Counted from the stretch's first letter, positions 26,960 through 36,177 are shown. The stretch is DNA of 64,000 nt from Planctomycetales bacterium (GCA_020427155.1 JAGQOW010000001.1:1-64000); one strand, 5' to 3'. Program-made: numbers and translations. The notes: generated by a model from the letters alone, not told the origin.

Positions 26960-28321
26960 ATGTGGGAAAAGATTCGCGTCGTTTGGCAGATTCCCGAGTT
27001 GCGGCAGAAAATCCTGCTGACCCTGGGCTTGCTTGCGGTCTATCGCCTGGGCTTTCAGATCCCTTTGCCAATCGCTGATCAGGATAAAATCCTGGCTGCC
27101 AGCCAGGCGGGGGGGATGGCCGATGTCTTGCAGGCGGTGGCCGTATTCAGCGCCAGCCAATTGACCCAAGTCACGATCTTTGGCTTGGGCATCATGCCGT
27201 ATATTTCGGCCTCTATTATCTTTCAGTTGCTTGGTAGCGTTTATCCGCCGCTGGAAGCGCTGCAGAAAGAAGGCGAAGCGGGTCGCAAAAAGATCAACGA
27301 GTATACGCGGTATGCCACGGTTGCAATTTGTGTGATCCAGAGTTGGATCTACGTGAACGCGTACATCGTGAATATGGGACTGGTCGACGCGGCCTACCTG
27401 GATCCCGAAACCGGGGCTCTTGGGCTGGGATGGAAACTTGTCTCTGTGCTGACGATGACCGCAGGAACCGTGTTTCTGATGTGGATTGGTGAACAGATCG
27501 ACGAATTCGGTATCGGCAATGGCATTAGTCTGTTGATCATGGCGGGCATCCTGGCGGCGATGCCAGGTGCTGGTTTCGACTTGCTGAAGCAGGCCTCGTT
27601 GGAACTCGGCGGCGGTCCCGGAGGCAAGCTGGGAATCGAGCAGTTGTTGTTGTTGGCACTGATGTTTGTGGCGGTTGTCGTGGGCGTGGTCTACATCACG
27701 TTGGGACAGCGGCGCATCCCCATGCAAAGTGCCAAGCACGTTCGTGGACGGAAAGTCTATGGCGGTGCTCGGCAGTATCTTCCGCTGAAAGTAAATCAAG
27801 CGGGCGTGATGCCGATTATCTTTGCCAGCAGTCTGTTGATGCTCCCGACTCTGATTTTCACTCAGCTCGGAAATATCAATTGGGCCCCAGGAGGCTTCTG
27901 GGAAACATTTTTCCGCTGGACCTCGGCTGCGTTTGAACGTAATTCGTTCTTCTACATCCTCTTCTATGTGGGGCTGATCTACTTCTTCTGTTTCTTCTGG
28001 ACGGCAATTACTTTCAATCCGAAAGACGTCTCGGATAACTTGAAGAGCTATGGTTCTTTTATCCCCGGATATCGTCCGGGGAAACGCACCGCTGATTATC
28101 TTGAAAAAGTGATGTTCCGCATCACTTATGTGGGAGCGGGCTTCCTGGCCTTGGTCGCGATTATCCCCACGATGATTTCCACGTCGTTGGGCGTCTCCTT
28201 TATGGTGGCGAGCTTCTACGGTGGTACTGGCTTGTTGATTGCTGTGAGTGTGGCGTTTGATCTGGTACAGAAGATCGATAGTCATCTGGTGATGCGTAAC
28301 TACTCGGGATTATTGGAGTAG
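26960..28321 (+). CDS. secY: Preprotein translocase channel subunit SecY
   Basis: 453 residues with the ten membrane helices of the Sec channel. FGLGIMPYISASIIFQLL in the second helix region, and the cytoplasmic loops with GRKVYGGARQYLPLKVNQAGVMPIIFA and NLKSYGSFIPGYRPGKRT, are diagnostic. It is in its classical place after rplO, 132 bp downstream. A long minus-strand open frame covers the same DNA but is a shadow. Confidence 0.98.
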   Translation: MWEKIRVVWQIPELRQKILLTLGLLAVYRLGFQIPLPIADQDKILAASQAGGMADVLQAVAVFSASQLTQVTIFGLGIMPYISASIIFQLLGSVYPPLEALQKEGEAGRKKINEYTRYATVAICVIQSWIYVNAYIVNMGLVDAAYLDPETGALGLGWKLVSVLTMTAGTVFLMWIGEQIDEFGIGNGISLLIMAGILAAMPGAGFDLLKQASLELGGGPGGKLGIEQLLLLALMFVAVVVGVVYITLGQRRIPMQSAKHVRGRKVYGGARQYLPLKVNQAGVMPIIFASSLLMLPTLIFTQLGNINWAPGGFWETFFRWTSAAFERNSFFYILFYVGLIYFFCFFWTAITFNPKDVSDNLKSYGSFIPGYRPGKRTADYLEKVMFRITYVGAGFLALVAIIPTMISTSLGVSFMVASFYGGTGLLIAVSVAFDLVQKIDSHLVMRNYSGLLE

Positions 28322-28400
28322 CCTTCTTTGTACGGGGGCAGAGCCGCTTGCCGCAGCGATCGGATTGGCCTCGTTGTCGCATTGGGGACATCAGAGAGCC

Positions 28401-28964
28401 ATGCATATCGTCTTCATCGGCCCTCCCGGCGCAGGCAAAGGGACCCAGTCGGTTCGACTGGCCAAGTATCTTGGTGTTCCCCATCTCTCAACCGGGGAGA
28501 TGCTTCGTAAAGTAAGTCAAGACAAATCCGAAATCGGCCTGCGCTCTGCCGAAGCGATGTTGTCCGGACAGCTTGTTCCCGATGAGCTCGTCGTAGAAAT
28601 CGTGTTTCAGCGGCTCGAGCAGGACGATTGCCGGTCGGGCTGTATTCTCGACGGCTTTCCGCGCACGGTGCATCAGGCCGAGGTCCTCGACCAATGGCTC
28701 GTCGGACACAAACGGCCACCGGCCGTCGTGCTGGTGCTGCAAGTGGATCAGGAAGTTATCCTTGAGCGGCTTGCCAGCCGAGGCCGGCAGGATGACGATC
28801 GAGAAACCATACGCGAGCGGCTTCGGCAATACGACCGCTTGACCCGCCCCTTGCTGGACTACTATGGCAAGCAGTGTATTGGCGGGCAAAGTGCTCTGCA
28901 CATCGTTGAGGGCGAAGGGACTCAAGACGAAGTTTTCGATCGGATCCGAAACGAAGTTGATTAG
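28401..28964 (+). CDS. adk: Adenylate kinase
   Basis: 187 residues from the ATG at 28401 (MHIVFIGPPGAGKGT). It interconverts ATP plus AMP with two ADP. The P-loop lies at about residues 8-15, the AMP-binding STGEMLR at about 31-37 and LDGFPRT at about 82-88. The LID is the short form without the four-cysteine zinc site. An upstream start at 28365 adds 12 unconserved residues. The secY-adk-map order is the normal one. Confidence 0.96.
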   Translation: MHIVFIGPPGAGKGTQSVRLAKYLGVPHLSTGEMLRKVSQDKSEIGLRSAEAMLSGQLVPDELVVEIVFQRLEQDDCRSGCILDGFPRTVHQAEVLDQWLVGHKRPPAVVLVLQVDQEVILERLASRGRQDDDRETIRERLRQYDRLTRPLLDYYGKQCIGGQSALHIVEGEGTQDEVFDRIRNEVD

Positions 28965-29051
28965 CCGAGGGCGAACTTTCAGAGTGAGAAGCGAAATTCG
29001 CTGGTTTTTTGGATAAGTGAGGCGCCCTCGGATACCAGGATTGGTCGGATC

Positions 29052-29864
29052 ATGTTGCAGCTAAAATCGAAACGAGAAATCGGCCTGATGCGACAGGCTG
29101 GCCTCGCTGTTTGGCAGGCACATCAGATCGCTGCCAAGATGATCCGTCCTGGGGTGACCACAGCGCAAATCGACCAGGCGATCGAAAAACACTTTGCCAA
29201 CTTGGGTGCGATTCCCTTGTTCATGGATTACCCCAATTCGGTCCGCAACAAGCCGGCCTTTCCCGCGGTCACTTGTATGTCGGTCAACGAGGCGGTAGTG
29301 CACGGGATTCCTGACGATCGTCCGCTGAAGGAAGGCGACATTCTCAGTATCGACACCGGATGCTTGTTGAATGGCTGGTGCGGCGATGCCGCTGTTACCC
29401 ATCCGGTAGGCAAGATTTCGAGCGAGGCTCAGAAGCTGCTCGATGTGACCCAGGGTGTACTCAACCTAGCAATCGAGCTCTTGGGCCAAAAGAGTCGCTG
29501 GAGCCAAATTGCTGAGCAAATGGCTCAGTATGTGGCCGACCATGGTTTTTCGACGGTCGAGTGCTTCGTCGGCCATGGGATAGGCCGCGAAATGCATGAG
29601 GACCCCCAGGTCCCCAATTTCCCGAGTCGGTCTTTGCGGGGCAGCGGCGATTTTCGGATCGAGCCAGGGCTGGTCATTGCCGTCGAGCCCATGGTGAACA
29701 TGGGTACAAAACGAGTCAAGATGCTTGCCGACCATTGGACGCAAGTGACCGCAGATGGTCAGCTCAGTGCCCACTTTGAGCACACGCTGGCAATCACCGA
29801 GGACGGGCCCGTGGCCTTGACGAGGGAGCCAACGCCGGCAGAAGCGGCAGAGCTGGCCGTCTAG
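29052..29864 (+). CDS. map: Methionine aminopeptidase type I
   Basis: 270 residues. It removes the initiator methionine from new proteins. The five metal ligands are visible as SIDTGC (Asp), WCGDAAVTH (Asp), GHGIGREMHEDP (His), AVEPMVNMG (Glu) and the final FEHTLAIT (Glu). No N-terminal SH3-type extension. It lies 87 bp after adk. Confidence 0.97.
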   Translation: MLQLKSKREIGLMRQAGLAVWQAHQIAAKMIRPGVTTAQIDQAIEKHFANLGAIPLFMDYPNSVRNKPAFPAVTCMSVNEAVVHGIPDDRPLKEGDILSIDTGCLLNGWCGDAAVTHPVGKISSEAQKLLDVTQGVLNLAIELLGQKSRWSQIAEQMAQYVADHGFSTVECFVGHGIGREMHEDPQVPNFPSRSLRGSGDFRIEPGLVIAVEPMVNMGTKRVKMLADHWTQVTADGQLSAHFEHTLAITEDGPVALTREPTPAEAAELAV

Positions 29865-29973
29865 CCTGAACAGCGGCACGGGTTTTGCCCAGGAGCCCTT
29901 GAACGGCAGACGCTTGTCGGTCTATATTCATATGTTTCGCAAATAGCCGTTGTTTCCTAGGGGAGCAGAGAAA

Positions 29974-30087
29974 ATGAAGGTCAGAGCCAGCGTGAAACGG
30001 ATTTGCGATAAGTGCAAAGTTGTCCGCCGCCGTGGGGTCGTGCGTGTTGTTTGCAGCAACCCCCGACACAAGCAGCGACAAGGATAA
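29974..30087 (+). CDS. rpmJ: 50S ribosomal protein L36
   Basis: 37 residues, ATG 29974 to TAA 30087. [20 protein letters not shown] and [11 protein letters not shown] give the C-C-C-H zinc site of the usual L36 form. It sits directly between map and rpsM; the infA gene often found here is absent. AGCAGAG precedes the start. Confidence 0.95.
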   Translation: MKVRASVKRICDKCKVVRRRGVVRVVCSNPRHKQRQG

Positions 30088-30192
30088 TACAAGGGTTGCG
30101 GGTCCAGGTGACGCGAGGTTGTTTTTCGACTTGCGACCGGCCGACTTGCGACACGTAACTACTTCCAACAGTAGGCCTGGAGAAACCATAAG

Positions 30193-30576
30193 ATGCCCCG
30201 TTTGCTTGGTGTCGACATCCCCACCGATCGCCCGATCGTGATTTCGCTGACCTACCTGTACGGCGTGGGCCCGAAGATCGCTCGGGAGCTTTGCCATAAA
30301 GCGGGCGTCGATCCCCAGGTTCGTGCTCGCGAATTGGGCGAGGACGAGGTGGCGCGCATCGCAGCGTTGCTCGACAAAGATTATGTCGTCGAAGGTCAGC
30401 TGCGTCGGCAAACCAGCCAGAACATTTCTCGGCTTCGCGACATTGCTTGCTATCGCGGTTTGCGGCATCGCCGCGGCTTGCCGGTTCGTGGGCAACGCAC
30501 GAAGACCAACGCCCGGACCCGCAAGGGGCCCAAGAAAACCGTGGCTGGCAAGAAGGGCGTCAAAGACCTGCGCTAA
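30193..30576 (+). CDS. rpsM: 30S ribosomal protein S13
   Basis: 127 residues. S13 forms bridges to the 50S subunit and contacts P-site tRNA. RLLGVDIPTDRPIVISLTYLYGVG and RHRRGLPVRGQRTKTNARTRKGP are diagnostic. It opens the alpha-operon part of the cluster. Confidence 0.98.
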   Translation: MPRLLGVDIPTDRPIVISLTYLYGVGPKIARELCHKAGVDPQVRARELGEDEVARIAALLDKDYVVEGQLRRQTSQNISRLRDIACYRGLRHRRGLPVRGQRTKTNARTRKGPKKTVAGKKGVKDLR

Positions 30577-30648
30577 ACAAATTCGAAGTTCCTTGCCGGT
30601 GTGTCTCCTATTAACGACCACAGCCTTTTTTTGAGAGTGTGTTAACAA

Positions 30649-31056
30649 GTGGCGAAAACGACAAAGTCTGGAAAAACGACCAAGGTCAAGAAGAAGACGG
30701 TGCGCCGGAATGTAACCGTGGGCATCGCGCACATCGTGGCAACATTCAACAATACGACTGTCACCATCACCGATACCAAAGGAGACACGCTCTGTTGGGC
30801 GAGCGCTGGCACCTCGGGCTTCAAGGGGAGCCGCAAGAGCACTCCTTTTGCCGGCCAATGCGCGGCCCAGCAGGCTGCCGAGAAGGCTCGTAAGTTCGGC
30901 GTAAAAGACGTCGAAGTCAAAGTCAAAGGGCCTGGAAGTGGTCGCGAAAGCGCGATCACGGCACTCGAGGCTGCTGGGCTCAAGGTGAAGTCCATCGAGG
31001 ACGTGACGCCTTTGCCCCACAATGGCTGCCGACCCCGCAAAAAGCGCCGCGTCTAA
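30649..31056 (+). CDS. rpsK: 30S ribosomal protein S11
   Basis: 135 residues from GTG 30649. [18 protein letters not shown] and the C-terminal [18 protein letters not shown] are invariant. The N-terminus is a basic tail rich in Lys and Thr. S11 shapes the platform near the mRNA exit. Confidence 0.98.
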   Translation: MAKTTKSGKTTKVKKKTVRRNVTVGIAHIVATFNNTTVTITDTKGDTLCWASAGTSGFKGSRKSTPFAGQCAAQQAAEKARKFGVKDVEVKVKGPGSGRESAITALEAAGLKVKSIEDVTPLPHNGCRPRKKRRV

Positions 31057-31172
31057 GCCCCGGCGGCCTTTGACCGAACTTGATTGATGGACCTGCCGCC
31101 GAGCATTAACCGAATACAAGACGATCCGAACACGAGATCCGATTACATACCGACGATCGAAGAGCAATAACT

Positions 31173-31799
31173 ATGGCAAGATACACTGGACCGGTTTGCC
31201 GCTTGTGCCGTCGCGATGGCATGAAGCTGTTTCTCAAGGGCACGCGCTGCGATTCCTCGAAGTGTGGCATCGAACGCCGTGAATCGCCTCCAGGACAGCA
31301 GCAGAACCGGCGCGGCAAGCTGACCGACTACGGAGTCCACCTGCGCGAGAAGCAGAAGGTAAAGCACTACTACGGAGTGCTCGAGCGACAGTTCCGTCGG
31401 TATTTCCATAAGGCCGAGGCCACCCGGGGCAATACGGGCGACGTCTTGATGTCCTTGCTCGAAAGACGATTGGACAACGTGGTTCATCGCATGGGCTTCG
31501 GTCAAAGTCGCAGCGCGTCTCGCCAGTTGGTCAATCACGGGCATGTGACCGTCAACGGTCGGCGTTGCGACGTGGCCAGCTACCAGGTACAGGTGGGCGA
31601 TATTATCCGGGTCAAAAACCGGGCCAAGAGTCTCGACCGCGTCAGGGCCTCCTTGGCCGAAAGCGGACGCGACGTGCCCGATTTCCTCTCGGTCACCGAG
31701 TCGGACATTCCCGAAGGGATCGTGAGCCGGCTGCCTCAGGCTGAAGACATTTCCATTCCCATCCAGGCACAGTTGATCATCGAGTTGTGCTCGCGCTAA
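31173..31799 (+). CDS. rpsD: 30S ribosomal protein S4
   Basis: 208 residues. S4 nucleates 30S assembly and in many bacteria represses the alpha operon. MARYTGPVCRLCRRDGMKLFLKG, with cysteines near the N-terminus, and the S4-type RNA-binding domain RLDNVVHRMGFGQSRSASRQLVNHGHV are clear. Confidence 0.98.
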   Translation: MARYTGPVCRLCRRDGMKLFLKGTRCDSSKCGIERRESPPGQQQNRRGKLTDYGVHLREKQKVKHYYGVLERQFRRYFHKAEATRGNTGDVLMSLLERRLDNVVHRMGFGQSRSASRQLVNHGHVTVNGRRCDVASYQVQVGDIIRVKNRAKSLDRVRASLAESGRDVPDFLSVTESDIPEGIVSRLPQAEDISIPIQAQLIIELCSR

Positions 31800-31871
31800 A
31801 CCACAGGGCACAAAAGAGCGAAGCGTTACCGGCTGGAAAAATTCAATTTTACACATCCCCCTAATTTCCTC

Positions 31872-31907
31872 TTGCTGACAGCTATTTGCTGAAGGCTGAC
31901 AGCTTTC
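31872..31907 (+). repeat. Direct repeat in the rpoA leader
   Basis: GCTGACAGCT occurs twice (near 31874 and 31894) in the rpsD-rpoA spacer, with a GCTATTTGCTGAAG unit between. It resembles the spacer repeats before rpsC and rplF. It is followed by the strong ribosome binding site ACGGAGG for rpoA. Confidence 0.5.
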
Positions 31908-31923
31908 TTAACGGAGGTTTCCG

Positions 31924-32925
31924 ATGCATATTCGATGGCGTGGACTTGAGCTTCCCAGTCAAGTGACTTGCGAAACAGAGACGCTGACCGGCACTTACGG
32001 TAAGTTCATTGCAGAGCCGTTCGAGCGGGGTTTTGGCGCCACCATCGGCAACGGGTTGCGCCGTATCTTGCTTTCGAGTCTTGAAGGCAGCGCGGTCACG
32101 CAAATCAAGGTCCACAACGCCCAGCATGAGTTCACGACCATCGCGGGCGTGATGGAAGACGTGACCGACATCGTGCTGAACATCAAGTCGCTGATCGTCA
32201 AGAATTACAGCGATTCGACCAAGGTGCTGCGAGTCGAGCGCAATACTGCCGGCCAGGTCACCGCCGCCGACATCGAAACCGACGAAGCGGTTGAAGTGAT
32301 CAACAAAGATCTGGTGATCGCCACCCTCACCGACGATGTGCCGTTTGTGATCGAAATGGTGGTCGAGAACGGGCGCGGCTATGTTCCCTCTGGCGAGCAT
32401 GAAGCCAGCATGCAGGACCACGAGGTGGGCATCATTCCTGTCGACGCCGTCTTCAGCCCGGTCACCCGCGTTCGCTATACGATCGAAGAAACTCGCGTTG
32501 GCCAGAAGACCAACTACGACAGACTGATCCTCGAAGTGCAGACAGACGGCTCGATCGGACCAGAAATGGCGATCGTCGAGGCAGCCAAGATCATGCGTAA
32601 GCATCTCACGCCGTTTGTCCAATACACCGAACTTGGCCCGCAAGTGCATGCGGCCTCGCGCGGTGGTTCGTCTGGAGGGGCCGACAATGCTCTCGAGGCC
32701 AAGTTGAACATGAGCATTGCCGAACTGAACCTGTCGGTTCGAGCTAGCAATTGCCTGGAAACTGAAAACATTCTGCAAGTTCGCGATCTGGTAACTCGTA
32801 CCGAAGACCAGCTCCTGGAAGTGCGAAACTTCGGAGAGACCACTCTGGCAGAGGTGCAGCTGAAGCTGCGTGAATTAGGTTTGCATTTGGGTATGAGAGT
32901 GCCCGGCCACGCGGCTGGCGTCTGA
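31924..32925 (+). CDS. rpoA: DNA-directed RNA polymerase subunit alpha
   Basis: 333 residues. The N-terminal domain (about 1-235) drives dimerisation and enzyme assembly ([11 protein letters not shown]-like [22 protein letters not shown]). The C-terminal domain (about 255-325, with [16 protein letters not shown] and [17 protein letters not shown]) binds upstream promoter DNA and activators. AACGGAGG lies 8 bp upstream of the ATG. Confidence 0.98.
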   Translation: MHIRWRGLELPSQVTCETETLTGTYGKFIAEPFERGFGATIGNGLRRILLSSLEGSAVTQIKVHNAQHEFTTIAGVMEDVTDIVLNIKSLIVKNYSDSTKVLRVERNTAGQVTAADIETDEAVEVINKDLVIATLTDDVPFVIEMVVENGRGYVPSGEHEASMQDHEVGIIPVDAVFSPVTRVRYTIEETRVGQKTNYDRLILEVQTDGSIGPEMAIVEAAKIMRKHLTPFVQYTELGPQVHAASRGGSSGGADNALEAKLNMSIAELNLSVRASNCLETENILQVRDLVTRTEDQLLEVRNFGETTLAEVQLKLRELGLHLGMRVPGHAAGV

Positions 32926-32999
32926 GCTTTGAGCAGGGAACGGCCCTGGGGTGTTTCCCAGGCAAGCCCTCGAGAAATCATCACGACAAAGAAATTACC

Positions 33000-33665
33000 A
33001 TGAGACACAGAAGAAAAGGTCGAGTGCTTGGACGCAACCCGAAACATCAGAGAGCGCTGTTGCGAAATCTGGCCAGCTCGCTGCTGTTGACCGAGCGCGA
33101 TGCCGAGTTCGACGACAATCAGCCGAAGGTCAAGGGACGCATTATCACCACGATTAGCAAAGCGAAAGAAGTGCGCCCGCTGATCGAGAAGTGCGTGACG
33201 ATCGCCCGCCGCTCGTTGGCTGCCGAAGCAGCCGCCGCTGAGCTTGGTACCCAGGCCGAGCGCGGCTCCGAGCAGTGGAAGTCGTGGCGGGCCAGCGACA
33301 ACTGGCGGGCTTGGAACGAGGCCATCGCTCCTGTGGTCGCAGCACGACGACGCTGCATTCGCCTGTTGGGCAGCAAGGAAGCCGTCAGCATTCTGTTCGA
33401 CGACATTGCTCCCCGCTTCGCCGATCGGCCCGGCGGCTATACCCGCATCGTTCGCCTCGCAGAGCCGCGCCTCGGAGATGCCGGAGTGCGGGCCATTCTG
33501 GAGTTCGTCGGCGTCCGCGATCGCGTGGTCCAGCGCAGCGAGAAACCTGCCTTTGACGATGTTGCAGCAGACAATGCCGCGGGCGACGACGAAGGTGTGG
33601 AAACCGCCGAGTCGGCCGAAAGCCAGGCGGATGACGCGGCCGAGGCCGAAAAGGCCGAGGAATAG
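33000..33665 (+). CDS. rplQ: 50S ribosomal protein L17 with insertion and acidic tail
   Basis: 221 residues, against about 115-130 in most bacteria. MRHRRKGRVLGRNPKHQRALLRN and the later PRFADRPGGYTRIVRL are standard L17. Between them lies an insertion of about 35 residues (near 78-115, Trp- and Ala-rich), and after residue 180 there is an Asp/Glu/Ala-rich tail of about 40 residues. The last gene of the superoperon. Confidence 0.96.
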   Translation: MRHRRKGRVLGRNPKHQRALLRNLASSLLLTERDAEFDDNQPKVKGRIITTISKAKEVRPLIEKCVTIARRSLAAEAAAAELGTQAERGSEQWKSWRASDNWRAWNEAIAPVVAARRRCIRLLGSKEAVSILFDDIAPRFADRPGGYTRIVRLAEPRLGDAGVRAILEFVGVRDRVVQRSEKPAFDDVAADNAAGDDEGVETAESAESQADDAAEAEKAEE

Positions 33666-33734
33666 TCCAGCCCAAATGCGGCGCGAGCTGGCTTCGCGCT
33701 TTGAGGGCAATCTCGAAGTTTGTGGCCGGGTGCG

Positions 33735-34316
33735 ATGGAGAGCCAAAGCCGCGGATTTGATTTCACCCATGCCATGCGCCGGCTCTGCGCCGACGTGGTT
33801 GCCCGCCTGCCCGAGTTGGCCCATGTCGATCTGCGCCGCGTTGCAATCAGCATGTGCCGTACCCGCCAATCTGGCGAGCATGGCACCTATGCTTCGCTCA
33901 CGCCCCTGCGGTTCGAGGCGGGCGCCAGGCAAAAGAAACTCCGCGGTCGGCGCTATGGCGTCGAGCGAGTGTGCGATGCCGCCGGCGAAGAGTATCTTTA
34001 CATTCTGAGCTTCTATGTACCGCGATTTCTCAATACCTCGCTCGAAGAAAAGCTCTCAACCGTGCTCCACGAGCTGTGGCACATCAGCGAAGAGTTCGAC
34101 GGCGACCTGCGCCGCTTCGAGGGCCGCTACTATGCCCATGGAGGCTCGCAGCGCCACTACGATGCCAAGATGAACAAGCTAGCTCAGCGCTGGCTCTCGC
34201 TCGATCCGCCGGAGCACTTATACGACTTTCTGGCCTATAGTTTCGAAGAGCTGGCTGCCGAGTTTGGCCCTCTCACAGGCGCGCATTGGCCCGCGCCGCG
34301 ACTCGTGCCGCTGTAA
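33735..34316 (+). CDS. Putative HELWH metallopeptidase
   Basis: 193 residues from the ATG at 33735; a TTG at 33720 would add five residues. HELWH in TVLHELWHISEEFDGDLRRF is a HExxH zinc motif, and YYAHGGSQRHYDAKM follows it as a possible further ligand region. This fits the small putative metallopeptidase group seen in bacteria and phages. No signal peptide, so cytoplasmic. It lies 69 bp after rplQ on the same strand and may be co-transcribed; the substrate is unknown. Confidence 0.75.
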   Translation: MESQSRGFDFTHAMRRLCADVVARLPELAHVDLRRVAISMCRTRQSGEHGTYASLTPLRFEAGARQKKLRGRRYGVERVCDAAGEEYLYILSFYVPRFLNTSLEEKLSTVLHELWHISEEFDGDLRRFEGRYYAHGGSQRHYDAKMNKLAQRWLSLDPPEHLYDFLAYSFEELAAEFGPLTGAHWPAPRLVPL

Positions 34317-34446
34317 CGCTGCCTTGCTAGCAGTGCTAGGTCGCATTGACACCCGTAGCGGCCCGACGTACTGTTGTCGGCCTTCTCCCGCAGCCAGCTT
34401 TTCACCTCAGTCGATGGCCCTCGAGCCTGCCTTGCACGTTTCCGAC

Positions 34447-35346
34447 ATGCCTCTACTCCGACCATTACGACAATCGTGTTCTGTCTGCTGGATCGGCCTG
34501 ACGGCTTGCTGGTTGTTGCCCTGGCTTAGCGGCTGCAGCCAGATGTTCACGCCGCCGCTGACCCCTGCGGCCAAGTCGATTCTGCAGCCCGCCCAGACTG
34601 CGCCCGACAGCGTCACGCTCGAAATCTTCCAGCTACGCGTGCCGGCAACCGATACCGAACTGACCGACCAATTGTGGCAAGCAGCCGATGAACAGCACTT
34701 GAGCGTCGAATCGCGTCGCGGCCTGATCGGCAACGGCTTCCGAGTGGGAGTCCTCGGAGGGGCGCTGCCCGATGTGCTGGCCAGACGCTTGAACTTGCAG
34801 AGCGAAATGCCGGCGGCGACCGATGAGCGAGTCATCACTGATCAAAGCGCCGACCCGCGCGCCGTCCGCCGCGTAGTGCAGCTCAACCGTCACGAGTCGG
34901 CAACCATCCAGGTTACCGACCTGCAAGATCAACGGCACGTCCTAATCAGCGGCCAAGGCGGTCTCAAGGGCCGCAGCTTCCAGCAGGTGCAGGCCGTCTA
35001 CTCGATGCGGGCCGAGCCGATGCCCGGGCAACGCGTAGCGCTCAGCCTGATACCCGAGCTGCACCACGGCGAAATGCGCAATCGCTATACCGGCAGCGAA
35101 CAGGGAATCTTCCTGATCACTCCGTCGCGCGAGCAAGAAACGTACGAACAGTTCGAGCTAGCCGCCGAGCTGTCCGCCGGCGAACTGCTGGTCGTAAGCT
35201 GCCTGCCAGACTCGCCCGGCAGCCTGGGCCACGCCTTTCATGCAATCGACCGCGCCGGCGCCACCGAACACAAGCTGCTGCTCGTACGCTTGCTACAAGT
35301 CCCCGGAAGCGAAATCCTGGCCGACGCAGCGTTCGCCAGCCGCTAA
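34447..35346 (+). CDS. Lipoprotein of unknown function
   Basis: 299 residues from the ATG at 34447. A hydrophobic N-terminus ends in the lipobox LSGC (Cys30), so the mature protein is a membrane-anchored lipoprotein. The rest (about 45-299) is a conserved-looking beta-rich body with no family I can name; its style matches lipoproteins known from other Pirellulales. A longer open frame from 34264 overlaps the metallopeptidase gene and is not used. Confidence 0.8.
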   Translation: MPLLRPLRQSCSVCWIGLTACWLLPWLSGCSQMFTPPLTPAAKSILQPAQTAPDSVTLEIFQLRVPATDTELTDQLWQAADEQHLSVESRRGLIGNGFRVGVLGGALPDVLARRLNLQSEMPAATDERVITDQSADPRAVRRVVQLNRHESATIQVTDLQDQRHVLISGQGGLKGRSFQQVQAVYSMRAEPMPGQRVALSLIPELHHGEMRNRYTGSEQGIFLITPSREQETYEQFELAAELSAGELLVVSCLPDSPGSLGHAFHAIDRAGATEHKLLLVRLLQVPGSEILADAAFASR

Positions 35347-35466
35347 TTGAACATCGCCGCACTCTTAACTAAGTGGATATGTAGCACATCTGTGCGTGGC
35401 CTCTGCAAAATGTTGCGTTCGATTCTTGGATGCAACGGTGTCCCTGTAAAGACGCCCTACTTGCGT

Positions 35467-35524
35467 GGAACGCACCAAACCGCCTGCAGCAAATACAGGC
35501 GAGGCGACTCGATTGGTGCGTTCC
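35467..35524. repeat. Nested inverted repeat
   Basis: GGAACGCACC (35467-35476) is perfectly complementary to GGTGCGTTCC (35515-35524). Inside it CGCCTG (35481-35486) pairs with CAGGCG (35496-35501). The result is a two-tier hairpin in an otherwise empty region; no T tract follows, so it is not a typical terminator. Confidence 0.7.
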
Positions 35525-35873
35525 GCTATCGCTTCACACACCCTACGAAACTTCCTCCGCGCTCTTGGCGACCTTGGCGGTTCCATCCTGTCAATGTAGC
35601 TGAACTCGTAAGAGTTCAGATAGTTTGGAGCCGCCGTCGGCACTTCCGCTGAATTCTTGCGAATATAGCTACGACGCCAGCACCGATTTTGGATTTCTCC
35701 ATCACCACCACGCCTCTCGGCGATCTTGAAGATCTGGGTGTTGCAACCCAACGCCCAGGTGGCCAAAAAACATGGTAGCTCCGCCACTTCGCAACTGCGA
35801 TAATCACCCCAGCACGCTGATGTACTTGCTCATTGACAAATCGACTTTTTCACCACGATTGCACCCGCTGTAG

Positions 35874-36034
35874 TTTTGTCCCGCGCTCGCCGCGCGCAAA
35901 GCCCAAAACTCACCACCTTTTGTCCCAGGTAAGTTTCGCCGTAGCCTTCACTGCCAAGCCCAACGGCAAAGTCTGCGGGACAGAATAGGCGAATAGTGTC
36001 CCAAGAGTTGGGGCCCCTGGAGATGGGACAAAAC
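35874..36034. repeat. TGTCCC/GGGAC dispersed repeat, copy 2
   Basis: TGTCCC starts at 35877, 35921 and 35997 and GGGACA at 35977 and 36025. The distances 56, 20 and 28 bp between the last four elements are identical to copy 1 at 5633-5800. The ends TTTTGTCCC and GGGACAAAAC are inverted. Copy 2 ends about 280 bp before fba. Confidence 0.75.
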
Positions 36035-36177
36035 CAGAGCGGAAAGTGGAAAGCGGAAAGCCGAAGCGGGGAAGCGGTGGCAGGGGGAGGCCATGCCTGT
36101 CGCCGCTCGGGGCCTCGGGGGCTGGCGCAGCTGCAGCAAGAACCGCTCGGCGGGGCCCTCCGCAGGGCTCCGAAAAT

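Noticed and set aside
26711-28285. Long minus-strand open frame opposite secY
   Set aside because: secY on the plus strand is certain from motifs, and the minus frame has no domain and a His/Gln/Arg-rich composition typical of a shadow.
29794-31167. Minus-strand open frame across rpmJ, rpsM and rpsK
   Set aside because: All three ribosomal genes on the plus strand are unambiguous.
35365-35787. Minus-strand frame in the gap before fba
   Set aside because: It spans the nested hairpin, has no start context and no recognisable family.
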